Assembly (NCBI GenBank): GCA_026874595.1
Contig: CM049313.1
Location: forward strand, 32,298,008 to 32,362,007
From: Sipunculus nudus
Lineage: Eukaryota > Annelida > Sipuncula > Golfingiida > Sipunculidae
Reading direction: 5' to 3'
DNA length: 64,000 nt
The position numbers and the translations under genes were made by a program. Shown here in pieces: positions 48,320-60,719 of the stretch. Every line of letters begins with the position of its first letter. Positions within the stretch are counted from its first letter, which is position 1. The notes beneath the pieces are model-generated. The model was not told the DNA's origin. It did not search any database and saw nothing but the letters and a program-made list of their open reading frames with translations.

Positions 48320-50460
48320 GCAGAACAGCAACTGAGTAATGAAGTTCTGTACTGGAGACAGACAGATAGTCAATCTTGTAGAGTCTTATCAGGAACCATC
48401 TGAGATCTCAAGTGAATTGCTTGTTCAGCCTAGTCCCACTTTGTAGAATATCTGATGATCCAGACCGAGTCTATCACAATCTGTGGCATTGTATGCTTTC
48501 CCCGTGGGAGCGGGTCACTGACTCAGGAAGTGGTCAGATTGTAAATAAAGCGACTTCTAAGTCCAAGTTCCAAGTTACCTCATATTTTGATCAGTGAAAC
48601 AGAGAATTATAAGAGGCGAAGAGTATATATCTGACATAACGTTTATGACATTAATTCTGTGTGCACAGCTTTTGAAATGAGAATCCTTGTCTTACAAGGG
48701 CCTGTTTTTTTTTCCAAGGCGAACAAGGTTATTGGATCCAGTAACAACAGTTGTGAAAACCTCGGAATGGACCCGGGTCGTGTAATTAGATTTTTCACCT
48801 AAATAACACCAAATATTAAGGCTCGCGGCAAAATAAGACATTTCCTGGGCGCTTTGTTTGATCACAGTGGTCACCATCATTGACTGTAGCGATGAAGCAT
48901 ATTGCATTAGAGGCGTTAAACACATACAGAATCTATATTGCTCAAAATAATACTGTAAATCTTAATGAACACCTCGTGTTGATCTGCTCTCACACCTTCA
49001 GTCTGATCAACAGTTTTTGAAAGTCAGTTTAATATTGATTGTTATAAAAGAAGAGGATAATCAGGATTCATTAGGAATGAAAGTCGTATTTAGAGAAATC
49101 AGAACCGTCATTTGATTATTTGAAAGTTCATACCTCTAAATAAGTTTGGGGTTGTAGCGCGTAGAAACTGTAACTAAACAGTTTGGTTTAAAATAGAATC
49201 TGTAATTTGGCAAACTTCAATTAGAGTTCATAAAAAATAATATCAAATACCAGGCGTGGTGAAGCATAATCAGACCATTACACACCTGTAGATCATTTGT
49301 ATATTAGAGTTTTTGTTTTCTAGGTATTGCTTCGCAAATGAAATGCTGAAGTCAAAATCAAAATAAAAATCTTAAAAATAAAAAAAATAACCAAGCGAGC
49401 CGAGAATCTATTCATCAAATGGCCCTATAGATACCTCCAATCTTAATTTCAAATTTTGTTTAGGTTAATTAGATATTTTTTTGCTTTATAAAATGTTAGG
49501 AAATAGTATAAACCTTATGTATAAAGATGCATGAATGTTACAACAGAATTAGCTCGTTAAGCCATGAAATCAAGCAGCCGTGCAAGGGTCCTTTTCACTT
49601 TCTTGTCACGTGAAAAGTCAGACAACAAAATGGCGATGAAAAGACGAATTCCTTTTTAGTGCTACTATCCAATAATCAGAGAACGGAGTTAAATCTGCTT
49701 CATATGTATCATGTAGTACACGGACAGTTTTTAGCCAGCTTTCAAACTCAGTCTGCGACGAAGTTTGTGACCGATACTTAATACAAATACCATGCTCGAG
49801 TTTTTTGGTGACAGAAAGTTCATATACTAGTATATTTGTATTTAGTCATGTGTGATGTGTAAGGAAATTGGTCCAGGAATCTGTGGGGTTATGCATATTC
49901 ATAGAGTTCATAACTCTTATTTTACAATATGGTTTGAATATGTGCCGCTGTTATAATCTGACGGGCTGCTGAGAGAGGATTGTTGTTGAATTACAAAGAT
50001 AAATTGTGTTTGGATTACCTAGAAAAAGGTCGACTTGATTCCACAAAGCACCATTGATGCTCGTGGAATTTCGTCCTGGTATAATCGACGGGAAACCAGG
50101 GTCCGCGATACGGCATTACGGGCACAAAACCATGCTTCTCCACCACCGTTATTACGTTCAATGTATGATATAGTCAATGCCAGCTTACACTCTTGTGCAC
50201 ACAAATATTTATTCCCCTTTCTTTTGTCTTAAAAAAATCATTTATTTTGATGAGGCTTAACTAGCCTTGAATATTTTAAAAGAAGTTAAGTGACTGAACC
50301 AGCTGAGTGCTTCATGTATACGATTTTGTCAATGGTTACCTTTGTCCGTGTGCCTTTAGTCATGTCGTATAAGATGAGACACTTTCCTGTAATTAATATT
50401 TTTTCAGTATCATAAACTGGAATCTATGGTTTATTTTTCTCAAAAACAAGTGTGATGTGT
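48320..50460. other. Unique AT-rich DNA, no gene recognised
   Basis: Only short open frames. The minus-strand frame at 50,019-50,204 and the plus-strand frame at 50,035-50,232 are mutual shadows without domain features. Confidence 0.4.
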
Positions 50461-50464
50461 TTAA

Positions 50465-50614
50465 CTGTTTACAGACGGGCTGCTGCAGCTGAGTGTGTGA
50501 TGGAAGATCTTCAAGAGAGACAACATCAAGGGCATCAGTGAACCTAAACCACCAGGATGACCCTTTGGCTTGACATGATGACGCATACTTGCAAACATCA
50601 CCGTCTTCTTCAGC
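50465..50614 (-). CDS. Exon-like open frame, function unknown
   Basis: A minus-strand frame just after a stop (50,615-50,617) reads AEEDGDVCKYASSCQAKGSS, WWFRFTDALDVVSLEDLPSH and TQLQQPVCKQ. The composition is protein-like and unlike the AT-rich surroundings. No good donor follows CAG at 50,465, and the upstream ATATTGAG is a poor acceptor, so the exon limits are unsure. It may be a decayed exon. It lies about 310 bases from, and divergent to, the candidate first exon at 50,924. Confidence 0.22.
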
Positions 50615-50923
50615 TCAATATTACATAATTTGTTTTTCAAACTCGACGCTGTTTCGTGCATAGTTCTGTCACTGGATATATCATATTTCGAAAAAAAAGT
50701 GGGCTACCGTTTCAGTCAATATCTAACTCATTGTCTCAAGGCCTTGTATTGTTGAGCAGTAGCTGGATCCCGGAGGAGCGGACGTCGTTTCTCGGTTGTT
50801 GGAGTTGCGTGTGTAAAGGCTCGGGATAAATGGTGGATTGTGGGAGCCTACATGAATCCGCGGTGAGTGTCGTGTGCTGGATCACCATTACGGACGGTCA
50901 TGGACGTTTACTGACGCCCTGCT

Positions 50924-51053
50924 ATGAATAGTGGTTCTGGAATAAACAGAGACAGCCTGCAGCTGTCACAGGACAGCAGCTTTAAGACCAGGTTCAGCAT
51001 CAGCAGCAGTGTCCGCAGCACAGAAACTCGAGTCCAGGATGACATTCCTCTCA
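50924..51053 (+). CDS. Candidate first coding exon, gene unknown
   Basis: The ATG at 50,924 follows an in-frame TGA at 50,912. The frame reads MNSGSGINRDSLQLSQDSSF, KTRFSISSSVRSTETRVQDD and IPL, 43 codons plus one base, ending at a strong donor CA|GTAAGTACC at 51,054. The Ser/Asp-rich hydrophilic N-terminus is typical of a cytosolic tail, but no family is recognised. The region upstream (50,750-50,920) is relatively GC-rich and CpG-bearing, as for a 5' UTR or promoter. No certain second exon was found before 64,000; the small candidate at 56,496-56,534 would be phase-compatible. Confidence 0.35.
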
Positions 51054-51059
51054 GTAAGT

Positions 51060-52110
51060 ACCTGTCAAGGTCAAGGTCGACAGGGTTTAGAGCTGAAGTA
51101 CGATCACAGATCTGAAACACGTTTTGAAATGATTTTAATCTGTTTCTATGGAAAGAAATCTTCTTAATCCTTGACGTTTCTTGCACTAAGTGGTGAACCA
51201 GTTTGGACCCTTCCCGTCACTCATGGCCATCTGTTTTCAGTTTCCAGGTTTACCCCCGCCACCATTAAATATTGCCTCATCGAGACAGTTTAAATTAAAA
51301 AATAGCGTCTCAAGTAATATATTCAAATTACGTTTCCCTACAGTGATACGTTTTTGTGTAATTTTTAACAAATGATGATGTATGTCGTTACATAATTGCA
51401 TTTACAACCTTCAGTTCTGCACACTTCAGCTCTACAACTCCCCCGACTTTGACAACAGAAAAAAAAAAAAAAAAAATAAGCGTGGCATCACATTTGTTTA
51501 GTATAGGAACACGAGTGGAATTGATGTGACGCAGTGAGAGCATGGTATGGTTGTTAGCGGATTTTGTTATGAATGTAAGTATGACCAAAGTTCACGTTGA
51601 AGACGCAGCGATCTGAGCGGGAACTTTTATACAGACATGCAGGATGAGTGACTTAGGGAGTGAGCCATCTACATACTACCACACAATCACCTACCTTGAT
51701 TCCCTTGATCAGTTTCATGAAAAATAAATAAGGCAACTGAACCGATCAAATCGTTCTGGTCATAGGCGGCAAGCAAATGTATAAAAAATGATCTTCTAGC
51801 GCCTGTCATGGCTGCTTAGTTTGTATGTCCCCGAAGAATCTCAGAAATGCTGCATTCATAAACAGGCCCGAAAGACCAGGAAGGCAAAGTGTAAGACTCA
51901 CATTGTCGGTGATATCAGATAATAAACCCCAACATTTACCTTTTGTTGAATAATGGTACCTTAAGACAGGTTTTCCAACATACTTTACTTCTATTAAAAT
52001 GTCTTATCACTGACATATGTGAAATATGTGTCGACTGGAAATCTCGGATATATGGCAAGCTACTGACAAAGTGGTAAACAAGATAACATCGGGTATATCT
52101 TGTTTTTTTT
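51060..52110. other. Unique DNA, possible intron
   Basis: No exon or repeat is recognised apart from an A-run at about 51,460-51,477. If the 50,924 exon is real, this is intronic. Confidence 0.35.
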
Positions 52111-52112
52111 CC

Positions 52113-52366
52113 GGCTCCGGTAACTTTATAGCTCCCGTAACTCTCTAGCTCCGGTAACTCTCTGGTTCCGGTAACTCTACAGCTCCGGCAACACTAAAGC
52201 TTTGGTAACTCTATAGCTCCGGTAACACTATAGCTCCGGTAACACTATAGCTCCAGTAACTCCAAGCTCCGGTAACACTAAAGCTCCAGTAACACTATAG
52301 CTTTGGTGACTCTAGGGCACCGGTAACGCTAAAGCTCCGGTAACTCTAAAGCTCCGGTAAGTCTAT
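52113..52366 (+). repeat. 17-bp minisatellite, 15 copies
   Basis: AGCTCCGGTAACACTAT-type units start at 52,113, 52,130, 52,147 and so on to 52,350. One unit (52,249) is 16 bases. Variation is concentrated in the last six bases. Confidence 0.95.
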
Positions 52367-52369
52367 ATA

Positions 52370-53246
52370 TAGCTCTGTAGATGCTATAGCTATCACTTCA
52401 CTGGCCACCTCAGCTGGCTCATCAATCTGTCGTTTCGTATAACACTTTAAATCCGATTTTTAAAAACAATACTTTTAAAGTCTCTGCTGCCAAAAATGAA
52501 TTTAAGTCTTTGTGGCCTAGTTTCTTCAAATAAGGGCACATCTCGGAAAGCTCAGTTTTACCAAGATGTTAATGGAAAACTTTAAAGCTTCTTGGTTTTA
52601 CTCAAACATCTAAACCACTGTTCAAGCATGTCCCTTATTATAACGTTGAACACAAACGTCATTACGGATTCCACGTATACAGTATCTGACTGGTACTTAT
52701 ATGTCAGTGCTGCGTCATTTATAAAAGAATGTCCTGAGCAGATATGTCATGTAGACAATACAAAGGCACAGTGAATATCTCAACAATTAAACTTCCGAGG
52801 TTATAATTCAAACAATAATCACTTTTGAGTTTAGATGTGAGTTCAACTTATATAAGATCAGTATTTTTTTTTATTTTTCATGCTATTGATATCAATTTGA
52901 TATTTCTCTGTTGTATTTTAGCTCTGTAATTGCTTCCAGTTTATAAATGCTGAAATTTTAACGACTGTAATTTGAAGCTTTCATAAAACTTTGAAGGAGA
53001 TCATGTTGACAGGATCCCCTCAAGAGACCAACATTGGCTACAGTCCAAACATTAGATTCTGGCAGCACACACTGTTTCCGAAATCTTTGTATTTAGTATG
53101 CAAGAAATTTCAACTTTCACAATTTAAAATTGGTTTACGGCTATAACTGAGTGGAAGTACTTATACTATAAGTATAATTATTTAAATAGTTTATTTATAT
53201 TACGCTTGTCTATTTATGTAATGTTTGCTTTGAATCACAAATACTT

Positions 53247-53281
<35 letters not shown>

Positions 53282-55340
53282 TAGAAATTTACACTCAGCA
53301 CAGACCTCTGCCAAGGTAGTTTATTACCCCCATATGGCATTGTCAGAAATGCAGCATTTTCCTGGAAAAAAATTATTAGATCCAGATGGATCACCCCTCA
53401 AATCAAAATAAAATGTTCCTTATATCATTGCCGAGCTATCCTCAAAATTTCATCAAAACCGTTAATAAATATTTGAGTAATGTTGCTAACAGACAAATAG
53501 ACACAAAACAACAAACCAACATAACCTCCGCCCCTTGGCGGGGAATCACCTGTAACTATGTATTAAATCAATATTAAATATACTGAGCAAAACAAATACT
53601 ATACTTTTCAAAGTGGGTTGCAAGTATCTGTTTATAAAGAATTAATAGATGTGGCCGTTTCAAAAATGTATGCCATTGGTGAGAAGAAGAAAGGTCATAC
53701 TCGTGTCTTAGCCGTGTGACCGATTTCAGGAAATAAATATGGCCCCACGACTGAAGAAAATCAATCAAATGTATATTTCGACTTTGAAAAGGACAATTGA
53801 ATTTAGTGTGCATGCCTTTCTGTTTCCGACAATTAAGTCCAACCTATGCAGCTTTGTGGTTGAAAGAAATATATCACTAAAATTTAACCTTGAATGTAGA
53901 AGGCATTTTAATTATATGTATACATCTTTTTCATACAAAAAAGTATTATACTTCCATGGGTATAATTTCTCTTACTTGGCACTTAGCTAAAAGTTCGCTC
54001 GTGCAGGTCCTTATTAATTGAATATTTTTATATAATTTTCATAGATTCTGTGACTACTTCTATATAGCCTATTTCTCTCCATTTATTTTAAACACAAAAC
54101 ATTTTAATTTAAACTTAAGTTTGTCCGTGTTGATACACTTTGTTTCTTTGCGGAAGACCGAAGACTAGAAACTGATGGTGCTATTTGAATAACCCCTAAC
54201 TAAGAAACCAATGTGTATACCTAGATAATCAGTGCTGCCCTGCTGAACGATGTGCTTTCACCAGGCTAAATGTAGCTGCTCTTTGGCTGAGTTCTATTCC
54301 GTGCTACAATTGTGTGCTCTCGTCCAGGATTTTTAGGTTAAGAGTGTTGGGTTTGAAATTAATATAAATGGGAAAATAACCATCACACCTCTCGAGTAAT
54401 TTATATAGCTTCGACTTATGTACAAATGGCAGAGCGCAAAATGTTAACAAATCGTATCTAGCGCTGATATAACATTGTATTCTTTCTGCAGGGACTGACT
54501 GACCAGTGTTCCCTTACCCGTGTTTCCTCGTGTCCTTAGATATTCTTATCCTTAAAACATGCAGCTATATGTTTTTTAAATTTAAAATCGCGTAATCTGA
54601 TCTGTTCAATTTATTATGGAAGTAGTTGGTTGAAAAGATGAGTCGCCAGAAAACGTGTGATTCAGCTTGTTCTGGTATGATGTGGCCATGTCGTGACACA
54701 CTGTGAGATGCGTGCGGCCTGGGAGACATCTTACCAGGGTCGAGGCTCAACAGTGACACAGAGTTATACTGAATGAATAGAATCAACCCTAAATCTTCTC
54801 GGAGCGTTACATAAAACACACACAGACACGGTATACATATCGTTTACACCGTCAGACCATGGCCTTGTCTATACTTTTTGCCGCAAGCAATATTGACCTG
54901 TCCCCGGGGTTTCAAAACATCTCCTACTGACTGTGTCTCGCAAGTGGTGGATTGCCGCTCTCCGCATAAACTCGTCCCATGTGGGTCGTTAGCAGTCAGC
55001 TCTTTTAAAGCATTTAAACAAGAAATTATAATCGCAAGTCTGTAATTGTTCTTTAAATTTGATTTCTTTATCATTACCTTCTGATATATGTGATGGGACT
55101 GAAACGTCAAACGCTTAGCTCTGTGGCGACCAGAGTATTTTATTCATTCTTTATTTTTTAATGTATTCATCCGTGATGGATTGCAGAGACACACTACATG
55201 TTGTTTGACTCATTCATTACTGTACACGTACCTCGAGGCCAAAATAATCACGTGAATTATACAATTAAGGTCTTTCGGTGTAGCAACTTCTTTAGTAATT
55301 ATGTGGTGTCTAGCAGAACTATATTAGATAAATGTCATAT
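52370..55340. other. Unique AT-rich DNA, no gene recognised
   Basis: Includes (AAT)n at 53,251-53,282 (listed separately). Open frames at 53,574-53,990 and 54,565-55,110 are unrecognised. Confidence 0.4.
53251..53282. repeat. (AAT)n microsatellite
   Basis: About ten AAT units. Confidence 0.97.
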
Positions 55341-55345
55341 AATAT

Positions 55346-55369
55346 ATAAATAAATAAATAAATAAATAA

Positions 55370-55417
<48 letters not shown>
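55346..55417. repeat. Compound (AAAT)n-(AT)n microsatellite
   Basis: ATAA units to about 55,375, then alternating AT to 55,417. Confidence 0.96.
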
Positions 55418-55419
<2 letters not shown>

Positions 55420-55420
<1 letters not shown>

Positions 55421-57255
55421 ATAACTGTTTAAGATTAGAGTTATATGTGGTAGTCTCGATGATACGAACAATGCATAGTCAACCGCCAGGACAATCAGAG
55501 CCCGGGATAAATTCCTAGATTAAACGGGTGTATGTTTGAATTGCATAACCAAATCCAGTCAATCACCAGCGTCGTGAAACCAATAGTTTTATATCATTAT
55601 GATTGTCCCAGCCGCCATTTTGCTGTGTGCTCAGATGCAGTAAATTGCATCTATAAAACGACAAGTTCCAGCCATCTGTCTGGCACGAAGGGTGACGGAT
55701 TAATTCAGGCTGTAGGACCATAGCCTCGAACTGACGGGAAGGTATAATGGCTTCTATTGTATACACATTGATATTCAACAGATTTAGTGCATGTACAGTA
55801 AATATTCGCCAGCCTATTTACTTCAGAAGTTCGTACACAATTTGAGTAGGAAGTCCACAGACCAACCCTAAGTAAAATAGCATAATGTCAGTTTATATAG
55901 AATATAGGTATCGTATCAATATATAAATATCAAGCTATGTTAGACATGTTAAAATTCTGTTATCCAAATATATTTATTGGTAAAAATGATGAGTAGAATA
56001 TAAATCAGCTTATATATCTAGATAATGAATTAATTTCAAGATAGAAAAAATTTTTAGAAAATATAGTTGAGAAAAGTCAACTTCATCTACAAGACATCAA
56101 GTTGCCATCAGGTCCAGAATTATGGTCGCTCTCCGGTTTCTCCACTGTTACATAAATTGGTCATTTTCCAACTAAATGTAATAATTTTAGCAAATTGGAT
56201 ACCGCAATGTTTAATTAATTGTGTTAATTTATAAAGAATTAAAGACAAGGTGGTTATACATATAGTACTACATGGAAATATATCCCTTTCAGTTTAGGTC
56301 TTGGTTTTGTTGCGTTGTCACATAACACGCTTCCAGTGATGGACTTACCTAGCCCTGCCTACGCTTTAGTATTTGCGTTTACTAATAAAATGCTTAAAAT
56401 GAAACGTGATTCCATGTACCGATAGACACAACTCAGTACCGGCTCCTATTATCAGTCGGCCAGAGAGCCGTACTTTAGTTATATAATTTTCCTAGAGGTG
56501 GCAGTACCTGTTCTAAGCTTTGCGACACAGCGAAGTAAGTTTGATGGCTCTGTAGTGGCAGCTCAATTATGTTTTAACCATTGCATCGATTGGGCCAGTC
56601 TAGGACTTACCCTGTATAAAGAAAACTGCCTTCTAGGTGCACTGGTGTATGCAGCTATAACATCTACGTTAGTTATATAATTGACGCAGGTCGTACTTGA
56701 CTTTTGTCACGGAAAACCTCTTTCGCCAAATGTTTTCACGAACATGTATTGGTCTTTAATTGTCGGGAAAGTTACAGAGTGTGTCCTATTAGGGGGCATT
56801 TTCCTTATATCTTCATACTTCGAGAGATATTTCAAATGATTTTTCTCCGGGGCCATCGTTGCGCCATCTGCCGGCAACTACAATTGTGTATTCAGCTTGT
56901 TTTTCTGAATCAAGGCCTGAAGCACTCCGCCCTCGACAGGTATATGTAATGCGGCTACTTTGTTCCGCCACAATCAGATCAAGAAGAGGACAAAACAGGT
57001 CAAAATGAGGTTTCACAAATTGTCGAAATTACGTGAATATATTGCAAACGTCAATGGTGAAACACACATATATACACAGTTGTTGCTTTCATAGTTGTTA
57101 TTTCGGACTTTAAATATATGTAGTGTTCATTATTACACGACATGAATAAAAACGTTAGGTTTTAATTAGTAGGTAACGCTTCTGTTTTTTATAAGCAAAA
57201 CATGAATGACTTTCTAAAATAATCAAATGTAACTTCTACTGCAATAGTATAAGAT
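55420..57255. other. Unique DNA, no gene recognised
   Basis: Contains one possible small exon (56,496-56,534), listed separately. The rest shows no repeat or RNA gene. Confidence 0.4.
56496..56534 (+). CDS. Possible 39-base exon
   Basis: TTATATAATTTTCCTAG lies before it and the strong donor GTAAGT at 56,535 after it. In phase with an intron after one base it reads VAVPVLSFATQR; in the other open phase it reads GGSTCSKLCDTAK. Splice signals this good arise by chance in a 13-kb stretch, so this is only a candidate. Confidence 0.15.
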
Positions 57256-57261
57256 CTGATT

Positions 57262-58059
57262 TGCCTTGGTGCAAGGTTGAGAATTACACACCGGGAGAAC
57301 CGGGCTCCATACTCAGCCTTTAATATGGTCTCATAATTTTGCGTCGCAGTCCTTCTGCTAACGAATAAAAGAGTCATTAAGGATAAGATGCAGCTTAAAC
57401 TCTGTTCACTCTACCTATATACCCTTTATTTCTCATTTGCTATACATGCGGAATGTCCTGATTTTGTAATATATATGTTATAACAGCATTTTATCACGAG
57501 GCAGAAGACTGTCACTGCCACTGCCATATTGCTAAGGCATGATTAGAGGTCAACCATGACCTGACCTGTGACCTGACCTTTTTGGTGTATCAGAAATTTT
57601 TTTGTAAATAAATCTATTCCAAAACATCTCAGTTCATGAAAAATGATTAAGATTTCATGAAAATATGTTGCTACCTAAGTCCTTAGTCCTAAATGTGCTA
57701 ATGGAAGTTTTGGAACCAATATTCACCATAATTTTTTTGAGACAATAAACATAGGACAACTTTTCTCATACCAATAAGGTCAAGCACAGGGCCATATGAC
57801 AAAAGATAAACATGAGAGCATGGCAGGCCACAGAAAATCAACAGGAATAGAAGTTGTAGCAAAGTCGTTTCAAAAGCACTCCTACAACATTTACTTTTGC
57901 TCCTGAACACGTTATTAGCCATTATTGGAAAGAAATTTGCTTAATTGCCTTCATATTCTCCCTTTATTTTGCAAATATCCTAATGTACCGTTGCAACGCT
58001 TTTCCATATGAGAATCCCCATAACTGAAATCTCATTTCAGTTATGAGCCCATAACAAAG
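57262..58059 (+). repeat. Dispersed repeat with hairpin end, copy 2
   Basis: Inverted counterpart of 24,086-24,975, about 33 kb away. It starts TTGCCTTGGTGCAAGGTTGA, so the A-box part of the tRNA-like head is missing here. It ends with the hairpin at 58,020-58,044 (11-base arms around CTC) and then GAGCCCATAACAAAGG. The copies differ by many substitutions and small indels, so neither is a recent duplicate of the other. Confidence 0.75.
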
Positions 58060-60650
58060 GTCTGGTTAAAATGTTCAGTTCACGCCTCGGCATCACGAAG
58101 TGTGGATAAAACAGCTATTTGACTAGAGGCACATGTCGGCACGTTTGATCTTGAAGTCACTTGAGGAAACTGGAGAGCTAAGCTGAAAAGGAAAAGGAGC
58201 ACATTACACAAGCTTAATCTCATTTCCTCCTCGCGAGCTTTCTCTTGCTTTTAAAAATGTATCGGAATGCCTGACTTGTTAAAATGCCGGACCCGTGGCG
58301 TGCGTAATCACTCCTCACGGATTAACCTGGATGTAGCCCGCGGCAGATGCCAGTCCCGTGCAGTAACACCACACCGATTGCACAGGCTGGGTTATGATTG
58401 AACCGGGAAGAAAGAAAACAGATCGGGTAAACATATACTGCTTATTTCCGCAATTAATCGTCAGAATTAATTGAATACAGAGCCTGCTGTTTCAGGAGTT
58501 GGGAGCTAGCTAGCCTAGCGTCGTTGCCGTTTCTACCGGTAACCTCGATTTCCGCGGGCCCTCGTTCTCACACCGTCGTCCCTCGTGATCTACTGATATT
58601 ACACGCCATTATCCTCGGCTCCGTGTTAGCCAGTAATTGCAGACCATATCAATGTGACGGTTTCCTTAATTATGTTTAATGTATGATAATATCCAGACCG
58701 GGGGTATCTGAATAATCATCGGATGGGGAAGTAGATCTGATAGTTAACAGAACTCGGCTATTCACAGTATATCTTTATTCCTCCCATGAATTTAACAAGT
58801 ACTTTACTTTCCTCAACCCCCCCCCCCTCCTAATCCAAATCTCACTTCCATCCATGGTGTTTCTGGTAATGGTTTCAGGATGTACTGCCATTACCAGATA
58901 TCTGAGACTACTAAACCTATAGGGCTGGAATGCATGGTATATCTGCCTCCCATACTTTGGGCGTCATAGTACTTAAATAAAGCAAATATATCTCCATGTG
59001 TTTAATTTTCAAATATTGGCTTGTTTGCCGACATTCTGTTAACTGGCTCTGTTTTGTCATGCGACATGAGCTTTCCCCCGGGACGTGGTGACAATGAGTG
59101 TGTACATGTTTAGACACGGCACGGCGAGCATGACACGAGTCTATCAATATAGCGCTCCATGGTGTATCGACAGACAACCGTCATTTGGCGAAGAACAGAT
59201 GTTCAGATTTTAAAAAACACGAATCAAAAGTGTCACATGACTAGGACAAATGGAAGCTTATCAATCATCATTTGTGCCCATAAAATAAAATTGATTTATG
59301 TCGGCGGTCTGTCTGTTTGAAAAACGGGCAATGTAAAAAACTAGTGTGCAATTAAGTGGAAACCCCTTGATATCTGTAAATCTGGAACTCAGCCGAACAT
59401 GTTTATCCTGTTCCGATGGGTAGCTTGTTTCATTTAATATTGATTAATGTATCTGCGTCCATGGAGACAGGAGGAAGGCATAAAACAGGAAGGCATGTGG
59501 AGCTGAGAAAATCGACATCACCAGGCAGAGATAATCAATGTAGTACAACACCACAGAGCCTGTCACAGACGACTGTCCAAGCCGATGTATACACTATTGT
59601 CGATCCAACAATGCATTCTAGGTATTTCAGTCATTGTTAAAAGGATTTGAATCAAACGGAAATAAGAGAAACAATAAATGATCTATTTCTGGGTGTCTTG
59701 GTAAAATCTATTAACGCCTTGGTGTCCTGTTGACTGTGTCAGGTCCTATGAGTCAGAAATAAATGCCATTTCCTCAGACTGCCGTAGTTAAATAAAAAAG
59801 TACATAAAAAGAGTTCTAATGAAGCGCAACACGCTCACCATATGTATCACCGTGTCAGTTTGTCAGCGGCAGATTATTTGTTTATATTAAATTGACTTTT
59901 CTTTTAATTTCATCCTGTTATTTAAGTATACTTTATTTCGTTAAATAATAATTTTTTAAACCTCCGATGGAGTTACATTTGAAATCCATGCACTCGGACA
60001 TTCGGTATGTTCTCGGACAATGAAGGAGTGTTTTTTTGCATATAGTCACTAAACTTACCTTATCTCCATATAAAATCTCCATATAACAAACCTCTGATTC
60101 TTATACAATATCATGAGGGCTTAGCTTGACCGTAAATTCTCAACTCGGCTTCCCCGCTGATCCTCCAAGAAATTTAATAAACCTCACAATTGAGACATTA
60201 CAGACTTCGTCGTACTTAAAACACCAATCTAATACAATGTCGGGTGGATAGAAACACACACGATACACATACAAACACGAAACATAGGCGCAATTCCATC
60301 TAAGCCAGATAAAGATCAGTTATTACAAACCTGATTTAAAATTTGATGACTTAGGTCAAGTGTAAACTAATGTTTATACTAACCCGTTGTGGTAGAACCA
60401 CGTGACAGTATAGGTGAATTCTAACTGCCAACGATCAGTGGCGGATCCAGGATTTTGCTACAGAGGAGGCACGACTGCCACATGAATATGATTTTTACGC
60501 ATTTCGTTCAGCAACTCCTGCAAATGTATGGACAGTCGAATGTTTCATACAAAAATAATAAGGCCATTTGTTCAGTCTTCTTTGTGACCTTAAATAGTGG
60601 CATTCGTAAAAGAAAATCTGCGAAAAAATTGGTATATAAAGCATAGATAA
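58060..60650. other. Unique DNA; balanced-GC patch at 58,120-58,680
   Basis: The 58,120-58,680 patch is less AT-rich, non-repetitive and has the inverted homeodomain-type motif CAATTAA..TTAATTG near 58,450-58,473. It could be a regulatory element, but nothing proves it. A C-run lies at about 58,819-58,827. No coding exon is recognised to 60,650. Confidence 0.3.

Positions 60651-60652
<2 letters not shown>

Positions 60653-60714
<62 letters not shown>
60653..60714. repeat. (AT)n microsatellite
   Basis: About 60 bases of alternating TA. Confidence 0.97.
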
Positions 60715-60717
<3 letters not shown>

Positions 60718-60719
60718 AC

